In this document: piece by piece, positions 17,080-25,795 of the stretch
Layout: every line of letters starts with the position of its first letter
How positions within the stretch are numbered: position 1 is the first letter of the stretch
Assembly: GCF_014212175.1 (NCBI RefSeq)
Contig: NZ_JACJVR010000023.1
Location: 1-36,359, forward strand
DNA length: 36,359 bases
Reading direction: 5' to 3'
DNA from: Cohnella xylanilytica
GTDB lineage: Bacteria; Bacillota; Bacilli; Paenibacillales; Paenibacillaceae
Notes under the pieces: model-generated
The model's input: the letters and a program-made list of their open reading frames with translations, nothing else
Databases searched by the model: none
What the model was told of the DNA's origin: nothing
Program-made: the position numbers and the translations under genes

Positions 17080-17102
17080 TGCCCCGGCGGCAGGATTCGA
17101 AC
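17080..17102 (-). other. tRNA 3'-end-like fragment
   Basis: Read on the minus strand this is a TTCGAAT T-loop followed by CCTGC and an acceptor-like CGCCGGGGCA. The 5' part of a tRNA does not fold upstream and there is no CCA, so it is not a functional tRNA. It could be an attachment-site remnant of a lost element or chance similarity. Confidence 0.35.
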
Positions 17103-17112
17103 TTCCCTCTCA

Positions 17113-17139
17113 TTGTAAGCGGTTACCGAATCCTATAAA
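17113..17139 (+). promoter_or_regulatory. cre-like CcpA site and -10 box before the sensor kinase gene
   Basis: TGTAAGCGGTTACC (17114-17127) fits the catabolite-responsive element consensus, with the central CG and near-dyad symmetry. TATAAA (17134-17139) is a plausible -10 box, so CcpA binding would block polymerase. This would place the kinase/regulator operon under carbon catabolite repression. Confidence 0.6.
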
Positions 17140-17181
17140 ATAGCGATGCGGCGCCACTTCCAGAACAAGGATGATTTTAGC

Positions 17182-18921
17182 ATGCGAATCCAACTCAATA
17201 TTTTTCAGAAAATGCTTCTTCTGCTGCTGGCTCTGCTGACGCCGGTCATGGCTCTGTACTATTATTCGAACCACAAGAGCATCGGAGTCATCCAGGAGGA
17301 GCTTATCAAGTCGAACCTGAACCGGATGGAGCTGTTCATGGCGCAACTGGACGCCAGCATCGAGAAGTTCGAGCTCGTCTCCGCCCCCATGCTCGTCGAC
17401 ACGAACGTGCTCGAGTATCTGTACAACCTCAGCCTGAGCGACTATACAATGATGAAGACCCGGCTGCTCATCCAGGAGAAGCTGTCGCTGGCCAGCGTAT
17501 CGGGCAACTGGCGCAACGATGTGACCGTCTATTTCCCGCAGCGCGGCGAAGGCATCTCATCCTCTCCCTCCTATGAATACGACCGCGAAGAATTCGTGAG
17601 CCGATTCTCCCTCGGGTGGAGCTACAGCGAGAATCTCGGAATGGGGTCCGGCTTTACCCGAACCTACGTCACGGCGGGCGACCAATCGGCTCGCCCGGGC
17701 GATCAGGATGTCGCCGTCCGCATCAACCTGTACAAGTGGAGCTTCGAGAACCTGCTCGACGCCTACAAGTCCGGCCACTCCGGCAACCCGTTCTTCTACA
17801 AGGCGGGGCACGCCGTCATCGCCAGCCGGTCCGCGGACGGGCCGGCGACGGACGAGGTCGTCGCGGAGCTGGGGGACCGGGTCCGGAGCCGAACGTCGGG
17901 GTACTTGATCCGTTCCCTCGAGGACAAGCCTTATCTGATCACCTATTATTACTCCAACCTGCTGGACTGGCATCTCGTCGACGCCGTCCCGCTCGACCAG
18001 ATCGTCGGACCGATCAAGCAGCAGCGGGTGCTGTTCGGCGCGGCGTCGGTCATTCTGCTTATGACGGGCATCGCCGCCGCATCCGCTCTGTACTGGAACG
18101 TACAGAGGCCGATCTTCCACTTGGTGCGCGGGGTGCAGAGGATCAAGCGGGGCGATTACGCCTACCGTCTGCCGAAGAAGGCGAACAACGAATTCGCGTT
18201 CCTGATGCAGAACTTCAACGAGATGTCGGCGCAGATCCAAGACCTGATCGAGAACGTCCTGCAATCGCGCATCCATGCGCGCGACGCCACTCTGAAGCAG
18301 CTGCAGGCGCAGATCCATCCTCATTTTCTATACAACTGCCTCGGCTTCATTATCAATATGACGAAGATGGGACAGAATCGGGCCGTCATCGACATGGCGC
18401 ATCACCTGGCCGACTATTACCGGTATACGACGCGAATGGACAACCAGGGCGTCAGCCTGGGCGAAGAGCTGGCGTTCGTGCGCCTTCATCTGGAGATTCT
18501 CCGGCTTCGCAGCGACTCCTTGACCTACGGCATCGAGCTGCCGGAAGAGCTGGCGGACCTGCGCGTTCCCCGGCTGCTGATCCAGCCGCTCGTGGAGAAT
18601 GCGCTCGTGCACGGACTCGAGAACGTCGATTACCCCGGCCGGGTGGAGATACGGGTCTGCGTCAGGGAGGGGCGGGTGCGCGTGGAAGTGGACGATAACG
18701 GCAAAGGGCTGAAGGCGGAGGAGATCGACCGGCTGCTCGCGGAGCTTCGCGTTCCGGCCGGCGAATATGCCGGGTGCGGCCTGTGGAACGTGAACCAGCG
18801 GCTGCAAGGCCACTTCGGCGCGGACGCGAGAATCGCCGTCAGCCCGTCCAGGCTCGGCGGTCTAAGCGTGAAGCTGATCTGGGGATTGGAGACGGCAACG
18901 ATAAGGGAGGAATCGGAATGA
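17182..18921 (+). CDS. Sensor histidine kinase, YesM/LytS-like
   Basis: The protein has 579 residues. A membrane helix (about 9-27) is followed by an extracellular sensing region of about 255 residues, a second helix (about 282-304), a HAMP domain (about 305-357) and a His-kinase domain with QAQIHPHFLYN; His381 is the likely phosphoacceptor. The ATPase domain follows, with VENALVHGLEN as N box and a later DDNGKG. Such kinases beside Lpl-type transporters sense extracellular saccharides. ATG 17182 is preferred because AAGGA lies about 10 nt upstream; ATG 17146 is less likely. The gene overlaps the response-regulator start by 4 nt (ATGA). Confidence 0.92.
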   Translation: MRIQLNIFQKMLLLLLALLTPVMALYYYSNHKSIGVIQEELIKSNLNRMELFMAQLDASIEKFELVSAPMLVDTNVLEYLYNLSLSDYTMMKTRLLIQEKLSLASVSGNWRNDVTVYFPQRGEGISSSPSYEYDREEFVSRFSLGWSYSENLGMGSGFTRTYVTAGDQSARPGDQDVAVRINLYKWSFENLLDAYKSGHSGNPFFYKAGHAVIASRSADGPATDEVVAELGDRVRSRTSGYLIRSLEDKPYLITYYYSNLLDWHLVDAVPLDQIVGPIKQQRVLFGAASVILLMTGIAAASALYWNVQRPIFHLVRGVQRIKRGDYAYRLPKKANNEFAFLMQNFNEMSAQIQDLIENVLQSRIHARDATLKQLQAQIHPHFLYNCLGFIINMTKMGQNRAVIDMAHHLADYYRYTTRMDNQGVSLGEELAFVRLHLEILRLRSDSLTYGIELPEELADLRVPRLLIQPLVENALVHGLENVDYPGRVEIRVCVREGRVRVEVDDNGKGLKAEEIDRLLAELRVPAGEYAGCGLWNVNQRLQGHFGADARIAVSPSRLGGLSVKLIWGLETATIREESE

Positions 18922-20504
18922 ACAGCCTGCTCGTGGTCGACGACGAGAAGCACTATGCGGACAGCCTGGCGGATACGATCCCTTGGGCGAAGCTCGGCAT
19001 TAGCCGGGTGTTGAAGGCTTACAGCGCAAGCGAGGCGCTGGCGTTGATGGAAGCGTCGCCGGTCGACATCCTGATGACGGACATCCGGATGCCGCGTATG
19101 AACGGCCTGGAGCTGATCGAGGAGGCCAGACGGCGCAAGCCCGAATTGAAGTGCCTGCTGCTCACGGGCTATGCGGATTTCGAATATGCCCGCAAGGCGA
19201 TCGAGCTTCAGGCGCTCGATTATCTGATGAAGCCGGCCAAGGACGAGCAGCTGCTGGAGACGATGGGCCGGATCGTGAAGCAGCTCGAGCGGGAGCGGGC
19301 CGTCGAGATGGGCTTCCGCATCTACCGCGACAACAGCGCGGAGCTGAAGGCGGGCTTGCTGCTCAAGGCGCTCGGCGGCGCGCTGCGCGGCGAGGCGCTG
19401 GCGGAGAAGCTGAAGCTGTTCGACCTTCCGCTGCCGATCCCGGGCCCTGTCTCGCTATGTCTCATCCGGCTGGGGCCCCCCTTCGACGAACAGGATCTCT
19501 ATTCGCAGTCGCTGATTCGGTTCGCGGTCACGAATATGCTGGAAGAGCTGCTGATGGAGCGGTACGACTGCTGGCCGGCCGCGGACGAGGAAGGCAACCT
19601 GCTGGTGCTGGTGTACGACCTGTCGGGCGCGCCGCCGGACCCGGAATGGCTGCGGGAGCGAACCGACCGGCTGCGACGGGAAGTACGGAACCTGCTCAAA
19701 GGCGAGATCTCCGTCGGCGAAGCCGACCGCTGTCTCTTCCCGGAGGAGCTGCAGGCCGGCTACATGGCGGCCAAGACGCGGCTGGACCGCGACGGAGGCT
19801 CGTCCGAGCAGGCTCCGGAGCGGAACGAAGAGGAGGCGCGGCTCATGCGCAAGCTCTACGAAGCGCCTCTTCTGACGCAACTGCTGGAGACGGAGAGGTG
19901 GGAGGAAGCGGAAGCGAAGATCCGCGCGTTCGTGTCGCCGCTGCTGCACACGGGCTCGCCGGACCTGATGCGCGACGTCTTCTTCTTCCTGTCGAACGCA
20001 TTCCAATATATCGCGAACCGCGGCGGCCGAACGCTGGCGCGGATGCTCGATCCGCGGCAGACCGCCTTCATGAAGGGGAAGGCGATTCTGCACGCGTCGC
20101 AGCTGGAGGCCTGGGCGCTGGACGCGCTGCGCACGCTTCGCGAGAAGCTGGGCGAGGAGCCCGAGGACCACAACCGGGCGATCGTCCGCAAGACGCAGGA
20201 CTTCATCCGGAAGGAGCTGGACAAGGACTTGTCGCTGACCCTGCTGGCCCGGCGCGTCTACGTGCATCCGAGCCATCTGTCCAAGCTCTTCAAGCAATAT
20301 ACCGACGCCACGGTCTCGCACTATATTTACGAACAGCGCATGCTTAAGGCATGCGAGCTGCTGAAGCAGACGGATCACAAGATCTACCGGATCGGCGAAA
20401 GCGTCGGCTACCCCAATACGAACTGGTTCATCCGCAAGTTCCGCGACTATTACCAGATGACCCCGCAGGAGTACAGGGACAAATCCCGTTTGGGAATCGA
20501 GTGA
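18918..20504 (+). CDS. AraC-type response regulator, YesN-like
   Basis: The protein has 528 residues. The receiver domain (1-125) has acidic D8/D9, phosphoacceptor D55 (DILMTDIRMP) and K105. A long, poorly conserved middle region (about 130-420) leads to a C-terminal AraC double helix-turn-helix (about 425-525), with SLTLLARRVYVHPSHLSKLFKQ and a closing TPQEYRDKSR. It is the partner of the overlapping kinase gene, with AGGGAGG just upstream of the start. The expected target is the solute-binding protein/permease operon 138 bp downstream, whose -10-like TATGAT (20557-20562) lacks a good -35, as suits activation. Confidence 0.93.
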   Translation: MNSLLVVDDEKHYADSLADTIPWAKLGISRVLKAYSASEALALMEASPVDILMTDIRMPRMNGLELIEEARRRKPELKCLLLTGYADFEYARKAIELQALDYLMKPAKDEQLLETMGRIVKQLERERAVEMGFRIYRDNSAELKAGLLLKALGGALRGEALAEKLKLFDLPLPIPGPVSLCLIRLGPPFDEQDLYSQSLIRFAVTNMLEELLMERYDCWPAADEEGNLLVLVYDLSGAPPDPEWLRERTDRLRREVRNLLKGEISVGEADRCLFPEELQAGYMAAKTRLDRDGGSSEQAPERNEEEARLMRKLYEAPLLTQLLETERWEEAEAKIRAFVSPLLHTGSPDLMRDVFFFLSNAFQYIANRGGRTLARMLDPRQTAFMKGKAILHASQLEAWALDALRTLREKLGEEPEDHNRAIVRKTQDFIRKELDKDLSLTLLARRVYVHPSHLSKLFKQYTDATVSHYIYEQRMLKACELLKQTDHKIYRIGESVGYPNTNWFIRKFRDYYQMTPQEYRDKSRLGIE

Positions 20505-20642
20505 TTTTGTTCTATTATCCTAAAAACCTTCTATATCGCCTAACTCCCTGCGTCGTTATGATAAAAACAGATGAGGAACCGCCGAACCGGCGGCTCGCGC
20601 ATCGGAAGTCGGCCATTCTAACCAAAGGGGAGAGCTGCGCCA

Positions 20643-22442
20643 GTGATGAGGCGAAGAAGATGGACCATCCTGCCATCGGCGGTTCTGACAGGGAGCCTGC
20701 TGCTGACGGCGTGTACGAACGGCGGCGGAGACGGCGATCCGGAAGGCGCCGATGCCTCTGCGCCGGCCGCGACGAACGGGGAGACGGCCAGCCAGAGTCC
20801 GGCCGCCAACGGCGAAGGGAAGCCGAAGTGGGACTTCAAATACGATCCTCCGATTACGATCACGACGGCGGTCGTGGACGAGAATCGGCCGAACGCGTTC
20901 AAGCCGGGAGAGACCTTGACGAACAACTCGCATTCCCGCTGGATGGAAGAGAATCTGGGCATTATTACGAAGTTCGACTGGATCGTCGGCAAGTTCGAGG
21001 ACGCGGATACGAAGATCCGGCTGGCGCTGTCCACGAACGGCAAGCTGCCGGACACCTTCACCGCGCAAGGAGACATTCTGAAGGACCTGCTCAAGGCCGA
21101 CCGGCTGCTCCCGCTGAACGACGCCATCGAGAAGTACGCGCATCCGAAGCTTAAGGAAGCGATCGAGAAGTACTCGTATACGATGCCGGAGGCGACCAAG
21201 GACGGCAAGATCTACGGGATTCCCCGCTTCGGCATGGGCGACGAAGGAACGGTCATGTGGATCCGCAAGGACTGGCTCGAGAAGCTGTCGCTTCAGCCGC
21301 CGACGACGATCGCCGAGCTGGAGAACGTGCTGAAGGCGTTCTCCGAGCGGGACCCGAACGGCAACGACAAGGACGACGAAGTCGGCCTGGCGGTTCCGCT
21401 GAAGGAAGGCCCGTGGACGTGGATGGGGCAGACCGACGCGATCGCCGGCGCCTTCTCCAAGCAGCTGCTCAACACGTACGACATCAAGCTGTTCTGGAAC
21501 GAGGACGAGAACGGCAACCTGGTGTACGGCGCCGTTCATCCGGACGCCAAGAAGTACCTGGAGACGATGACCTCCTGGATGGCCAAGGGCTATATGGACA
21601 AGGAAGCCGGCATCAAGGACCCGAGCAAGGCGTCCGAGCTGGCGGTCTCGGGAATGGCCGGCGTCATGTTCGGCCCCTACTGGATGGGCTCCTGGCCGCT
21701 CGGCGACACCGCGAAGGTCGATCCGAACGCGCAGTGGCAGGCGTACCCGCTGCCCGCCGGCCCGGACGGGCTGAAGGGCAAGGCGCAGAAGCCGATCTAC
21801 GGCAGCTTCTCGGTGTTCAGCAAGGACTTCAAAAATATCGAAGCCTGGTTCGCGTATTACAACAAGCTGCTCGCCAAGAACCTCGGCCCGGAGGACCCGT
21901 ACTTCGATCCCCGCTTCGAGAAGGGCTTCCACGAGGGCTACGATTACGTGATCAAGGACGGCAAGGTCATCACCGGCAACTACGAAGCCGCGGGCGTTCC
22001 GAAGGAGCAATGGCCGCTTCCGGACGGAGCCTCGATCGATATGCGCTGGATGGTGTATCCGCTGACCGGTACCGGCAACCCGCTGCTGCCGTACATGAAC
22101 GCGGAAGCGATCAAGAAGTTCACGGCCGATCCGAACGCCGAAGCGACGTCGCCTATCGAACAGAGCGTCAAAGGGCTGAATGCGGCCCAGCTGGCGGCGG
22201 CCAGCGTCGCGGTGTCCGAGCAGGGGCTCGAGATTCCGAACCGGTACACCGGGCCGTTGACGGACGGGATGGCGAAGCACGGGGAGTTCCTGCAGAAGCT
22301 CGCGACGGAGAGCTACCTGCACATCATCTACGGCGAGAAGCCGCTCTCCTCCTTCGACGAATTCGTCGCCCAATTCTACAAGAACGGCGGCGACGTGATC
22401 ACGAAGGAAGTCAACGAATGGTACAAGGCCAACAAAAAATAA
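20643..22442 (+). CDS. Extracellular solute-binding lipoprotein of a sugar ABC transporter
   Basis: The 599-residue protein belongs to the large family 1 solute-binding group (LplA-like), which captures oligosaccharides outside the cell. An Arg-rich N-terminus, a hydrophobic stretch and the lipobox L-T-A-C make Cys24 the lipidated residue. A Gly/Asp/Ala/Ser-rich linker (about 26-58) precedes the binding domain (60-599). Start GTG 20643 or ATG 20646 both follow AAAGGGGAG (10 or 13 nt). No ATPase gene is nearby, which is usual for this type because a shared MsmX-like ATPase serves it. The substrate is unknown; the context suggests plant-wall oligosaccharides. Confidence 0.92.
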   Translation: MMRRRRWTILPSAVLTGSLLLTACTNGGGDGDPEGADASAPAATNGETASQSPAANGEGKPKWDFKYDPPITITTAVVDENRPNAFKPGETLTNNSHSRWMEENLGIITKFDWIVGKFEDADTKIRLALSTNGKLPDTFTAQGDILKDLLKADRLLPLNDAIEKYAHPKLKEAIEKYSYTMPEATKDGKIYGIPRFGMGDEGTVMWIRKDWLEKLSLQPPTTIAELENVLKAFSERDPNGNDKDDEVGLAVPLKEGPWTWMGQTDAIAGAFSKQLLNTYDIKLFWNEDENGNLVYGAVHPDAKKYLETMTSWMAKGYMDKEAGIKDPSKASELAVSGMAGVMFGPYWMGSWPLGDTAKVDPNAQWQAYPLPAGPDGLKGKAQKPIYGSFSVFSKDFKNIEAWFAYYNKLLAKNLGPEDPYFDPRFEKGFHEGYDYVIKDGKVITGNYEAAGVPKEQWPLPDGASIDMRWMVYPLTGTGNPLLPYMNAEAIKKFTADPNAEATSPIEQSVKGLNAAQLAAASVAVSEQGLEIPNRYTGPLTDGMAKHGEFLQKLATESYLHIIYGEKPLSSFDEFVAQFYKNGGDVITKEVNEWYKANKK

Positions 22443-22463
22443 AGGCGTCAAGAGGACGGAGTG

Positions 22464-22508
22464 GAAGGGGAGGTCGCATTCGGCGCTTATCGGATGCAGC
22501 CCCCCTTC
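22464..22508 (+). other. Stem-loop between binding-protein and permease genes
   Basis: GAAGGGG...GCATTCGG pairs imperfectly with CGGATGC...CCCCCTTC. There is no T tract. Such structures often stabilise the upstream message or reduce read-through, so the binding protein is made in excess of the permeases. Confidence 0.45.
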
Positions 22509-22533
22509 TCTTCATGAAAGGAAGATGAACGCG

Positions 22534-23427
22534 ATGCGCAACTACTGGATCCGGACATGGCCCTATCATGCGCTGCTGCTGCCCGCCGTGCTTCTCTGTC
22601 TCGTATTCTCGTACGTTCCGATGGCGGGGTTGGTCATTGCTTTTCAACGCTACGAACCGTGGATGGGGATCGGCGGCTCCGAATGGGTCGGCCTTGAACA
22701 CTTCCGCTATCTGTTCTCCTACCCCGACAGCAGGCAGGTGATCGTCAATACGCTCGTGATCGCCGTATCCAAGCTGATCCTGCAGCTGGTGGTCCCGATC
22801 GTATTCGCGCTCATGCTGAACGAGCTTCGCAAAATGGCTCTCAAACGCGTCATTCAGACGCTCGTCTATTTGCCGCACTTCATCTCCTGGGTCGTGCTGG
22901 GCGGCATTCTGATCGACATTCTGGGAACGGGAGGCATCGTGAACCGGTTCCTGGGGCTGTGGGGCATCGAGCCGATCTTCTTCCTCGGCCACGGGGATTG
23001 GTTCCGGGTGACGCTGGTGGCGAGCGACGTCTGGAAGGAATTCGGCTTCTCGGCGATTATCTTCCTGGCGGCGCTCTCCAACATCAACCCGGCGCTGTAC
23101 GAGGCGGCGGAGATCGACGGCGCTACCAAATGGAAGCAGATGCTGTACGTCACGCTGCCGTCGATCCTGCCCATCATCGTCGTCGTCGGAACTCTCTCGC
23201 TCGGCCGCATTCTCGACGCCGGCTTCGACCAGATTCTGAACCTGTACAATCCGCTCGTCTATTCGAAGGGCGACATCATCGACACCTTCGTGTACCGGGT
23301 CGGCCTCACCAAGGGCGAGTTCAGCTTCGGCACCGCCGTCGGCCTGTTCAAATCGACGGTGGGACTGTTCCTGATCGTGCTGAGCTACCGGCTCGCATAC
23401 CGCATCGCGAATTACCGCATCTTCTAG
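22534..23427 (+). CDS. Sugar ABC transporter permease, LplB/UgpA-like
   Basis: The 297-residue inner-membrane subunit has six predicted helices. The first (about 10-32) follows a short basic N-terminus. The cytoplasmic EAA loop, which contacts the ATPase, reads EAAEIDGATKWKQMLYVTLP (about 190-209), typical of binding-protein-dependent sugar permeases. ATG 22534 is chosen because AAGGAAG ends 9 nt before it; ATG 22525 directly abuts that ribosome site. It forms the channel heterodimer with the next gene, which starts 10 nt after its stop. Confidence 0.92.
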   Translation: MRNYWIRTWPYHALLLPAVLLCLVFSYVPMAGLVIAFQRYEPWMGIGGSEWVGLEHFRYLFSYPDSRQVIVNTLVIAVSKLILQLVVPIVFALMLNELRKMALKRVIQTLVYLPHFISWVVLGGILIDILGTGGIVNRFLGLWGIEPIFFLGHGDWFRVTLVASDVWKEFGFSAIIFLAALSNINPALYEAAEIDGATKWKQMLYVTLPSILPIIVVVGTLSLGRILDAGFDQILNLYNPLVYSKGDIIDTFVYRVGLTKGEFSFGTAVGLFKSTVGLFLIVLSYRLAYRIANYRIF

Positions 23428-23437
23428 GGGGAGACCG

Positions 23438-24316
23438 ATGGCACATACGACGAACGGCTATCGTATATTCAGCTTCTTCAATATTATCCTGCTGTGCCTG
23501 CTCGCGGCGCTGTGCTTCCTGCCCATCGTGCATATGTTCGCGCTGTCCTTCAGCTCCCGGGCTGCCGCGACCGCCAATATCGTCAACTTCTGGCCCGTCG
23601 GCTGGACGTCGGAGGCGTATACGGCGACGCTCGGCAACAAGGCGTTCCTGCGCTCGCTGCTGATCGCGGCGGAGCGGACCGCGGGCGGAACCGCGCTGTC
23701 CATGGCGGTCATCATCATGGCCGCCTACAGCCTGTCGCGGACCTCGGACCGGTTCCCCGGCCGGACGGCGTATACCTGGTTCTTCGTCTTCACGATGCTG
23801 TTCAGCGGCGGGCTCATTCCGACGTACTTCCTGGTCAACAAGCTCGGCATGATGGACACGCTGTGGGCGCTGATCCTGCCGGGGGCGGTCAGCGTCTGGA
23901 ATTTGATCCTCATGCTGAACTTCTTCCGCACTCTCCCGAAGGAGCTGGAGGATGCGGCGCTCATCGACGGAGCGGGACACTTCGGCGTGCTGGCGAGAAT
24001 CTACCTGCCGATCTCGATGCCCGCCGTGGCCACGCTGTCGCTGTTCTCCATGGTCGGTCACTGGAATTCGTGGTTCGACGGCGTCATTTACATGAGCACG
24101 ATGGATCGGTATCCGCTGGCTTCGTTCCTGCACGCCATGGTCGTCTCGGAGAATCTGACGCAGATCGGCGTCACGGCCCAGGACGTCGCCAACATCTCGA
24201 ACCGGACCGTGAAGGCGGCCCAGCTGTTCATCGGCTCGCTGCCGATTCTGCTCGTCTATCCGTTCCTTCAGAAGTACTTCGACAAGGGCATCGTGCTCGG
24301 CTCCGTCAAGGAGTAG
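23438..24316 (+). CDS. Sugar ABC transporter permease, LplC/UgpE-like
   Basis: The 292-residue second membrane subunit has six predicted helices (first at about 14-36). Its EAA-type loop is EDAALIDGAGHFGVLARIYLP (about 165-185). The C-terminus, YFDKGIVLGSVKE, is characteristic of the YtcP/LplC group. AGGGGGAG stands just before the ATG. It is the last intact gene of the transporter operon. No clear terminator follows, and the next plus-strand frame is a broken start that collides with a convergent gene. Confidence 0.92.
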   Translation: MAHTTNGYRIFSFFNIILLCLLAALCFLPIVHMFALSFSSRAAATANIVNFWPVGWTSEAYTATLGNKAFLRSLLIAAERTAGGTALSMAVIIMAAYSLSRTSDRFPGRTAYTWFFVFTMLFSGGLIPTYFLVNKLGMMDTLWALILPGAVSVWNLILMLNFFRTLPKELEDAALIDGAGHFGVLARIYLPISMPAVATLSLFSMVGHWNSWFDGVIYMSTMDRYPLASFLHAMVVSENLTQIGVTAQDVANISNRTVKAAQLFIGSLPILLVYPFLQKYFDKGIVLGSVKE

Positions 24317-24337
24317 ACGACAGGGCGGGTTCGTTAG

Positions 24338-24427
24338 ATGGGAAAATGGGTCTGGGAAAACGGGCCAAGCTTCACCTTTCCGATGCTTCAGTCCTTGTCC
24401 CGGCCGGCGGCGAATGGCCGAGAATGA
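24338..24427 (+). pseudogene. Possible truncated fourth gene of the transporter operon
   Basis: Twenty-two nt after the permease stop, an ATG opens a 29-codon frame beginning M-G-K-W-V-W-E-N-G-P-S-F-T-F. This looks like the start of a larger protein rather than random sequence, but it soon stops and runs antisense into the 3' end of the acyltransferase gene. It could be the leftover start of an enzyme gene cut off by insertion of that gene. I cannot name the family. Confidence 0.3.
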
Positions 24428-25535
24428 TCCAGGAGAAGGGGACGTATCTCGCGATGAATCCGACCGTCAGCCAGGAGCAGCCGAGCACGAACAGGAATTT
24501 TCCCGCGTACCACGCGTGAACGAGAACGGAGTTGCCGGTCGACGGCGGACGGTGCTCGTACAGGACCAGGAAGAACGGGTGGGCCAAATAGATGCCGAAG
24601 GAGAGCGACCCGAGCAGGCTCAACGTCCTTACGACTCCTTGCGGGAAGCGGCGATGGATGAAGAATGCGGCCTGGAGAAGAACCGCCGCGCCGAGATATG
24701 TGTGAGCGTTCCATAAGAAATCGTACAAGAGCACAGGGTAACGGGTTCCGAACATCCGCTGCTGATAATAGATCGCGACGTTGCTCAGAGCTGCAGCCAG
24801 CCAGGCGCTCCACAGCAGTACCCAGAACGCAACCCTCGCCTTCGTCGCGTTTTCGCGGCCGGCGACGATCCATCCTTTGATTTTCGGATAATAACTGCCC
24901 AAGAACGCCCCCAGCAAATAATAGGAGAGATAAGAGAACATCCAGCTGCCTGAATTGGGGACGTGCCATTCATATTCGTTGAGAATAACGAACCCGTATT
25001 GAAGCGCCAGTCCGAGCGGGACGCACCCCTTCAGCAAGCCCGGCGCCTTCTTCAGGCACCAGAGCGCCAGCGGGAAAAAGAGATAGAACTGCACGTTAAT
25101 GAACACGAAATAAAGATGGAAGAATGTCTTGCCGACCAGCAGCTGGCTGCCGAATTGGCGGAGCGCTTCCGTCAACGTCAGATCGCGATGGTTCAAATAG
25201 TAGGCCACGAGATAGTAGAAGATCGAAGCCAGGAAGTAAGGGAGGAGGATGAACTTCATCCTCCTGACGTAGAAGCGGCCGATCCGGCCGGCATTAAACG
25301 GAAGCTCGTAATAGTTGTAGAACAGGACGAAGCTGCTCAGAAAAATAAAGGTCGGCGTTCCGAACCGCATGAAGACGTTCAGAAAGTTGTAGACGGCGTA
25401 ATACTCCGATTGCTTCATCAGCACCGTCGCGTTCGCGGTGGTATGGACGCACAGGATGGCAATCATGCACAGCGCCCTGACGATCTGAAGCGAAGCGATA
25501 GTCTCTCGGCGCGGAGGCGCGGCGTTGTCGTTCAA
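24372..25535 (-). CDS. Acyltransferase-3 family membrane protein (OafA/YrhL-like)
   Basis: The 387-residue protein has about ten membrane helices. The N-terminus has the family pattern LQIVRALCMIAILCVHTTA with the catalytic His in the first helix (about residue 31). R-R-M-K and FRTPTFIFLS-like segments follow, and FGIYLAHPF sits near the C-terminus. These enzymes move acetyl or other acyl groups onto wall polymers, exopolysaccharide or peptides across the membrane. Translation starts at TTG 25535 with GGAGGT 8 nt upstream. It opposes the transporter operon with no space for a terminator, suggesting later insertion. The acceptor is unknown. Confidence 0.85.
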   Translation of the reverse strand: MNDNAAPPRRETIASLQIVRALCMIAILCVHTTANATVLMKQSEYYAVYNFLNVFMRFGTPTFIFLSSFVLFYNYYELPFNAGRIGRFYVRRMKFILLPYFLASIFYYLVAYYLNHRDLTLTEALRQFGSQLLVGKTFFHLYFVFINVQFYLFFPLALWCLKKAPGLLKGCVPLGLALQYGFVILNEYEWHVPNSGSWMFSYLSYYLLGAFLGSYYPKIKGWIVAGRENATKARVAFWVLLWSAWLAAALSNVAIYYQQRMFGTRYPVLLYDFLWNAHTYLGAAVLLQAAFFIHRRFPQGVVRTLSLLGSLSFGIYLAHPFFLVLYEHRPPSTGNSVLVHAWYAGKFLFVLGCSWLTVGFIARYVPFSWIILGHSPPAGTRTEASER

Positions 25536-25795
25536 GGGGATAAACCTCCATTCGAATCGCTGGACAATGGGAACAGGGGCAAGGGCAAGGTCAAGGGCAA
25601 GTATACAGGACAGTTCTTACGGGCCGGCGCGCCGACTTCTTCCGAAATGCTTAACTTTCGCTGAAAGAACGCCTCGAAAAAGCGATTAGGTTCCCGGCAA
25701 ATGAAGGGAGGTGATAGGAAGGAACGGTCGGAATGCCGCATATGCGGAAGAGGCTTGCAGGATCATGGCACGGATCCCCAATAAAGGAGTGAACG
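25536..25795 (+). other. Intergenic leader before the GH9 gene with two tiny frames
   Basis: The left part has a short GGGCAA-like repeat (about 25577-25600). A near-perfect anti-SD match, AAGGGAGGTGAT, lies at 25704-25715. Two small frames follow: 25701-25784 (27 codons, with C-x2-C) and 25733-25792 (19 codons, preceded by AGGAAGGA). The latter ends 3 nt before the GH9 start, and the GH9 ribosome site lies inside it. Translational coupling is possible. I see no convincing promoter. Confidence 0.4.

Noticed and set aside
25577..25600. GGGCAA tandem repeat as a CRISPR or minisatellite
   Set aside because: There are only about four imperfect 6-bp units, with no spacers. No CRISPR array is seen in the window.
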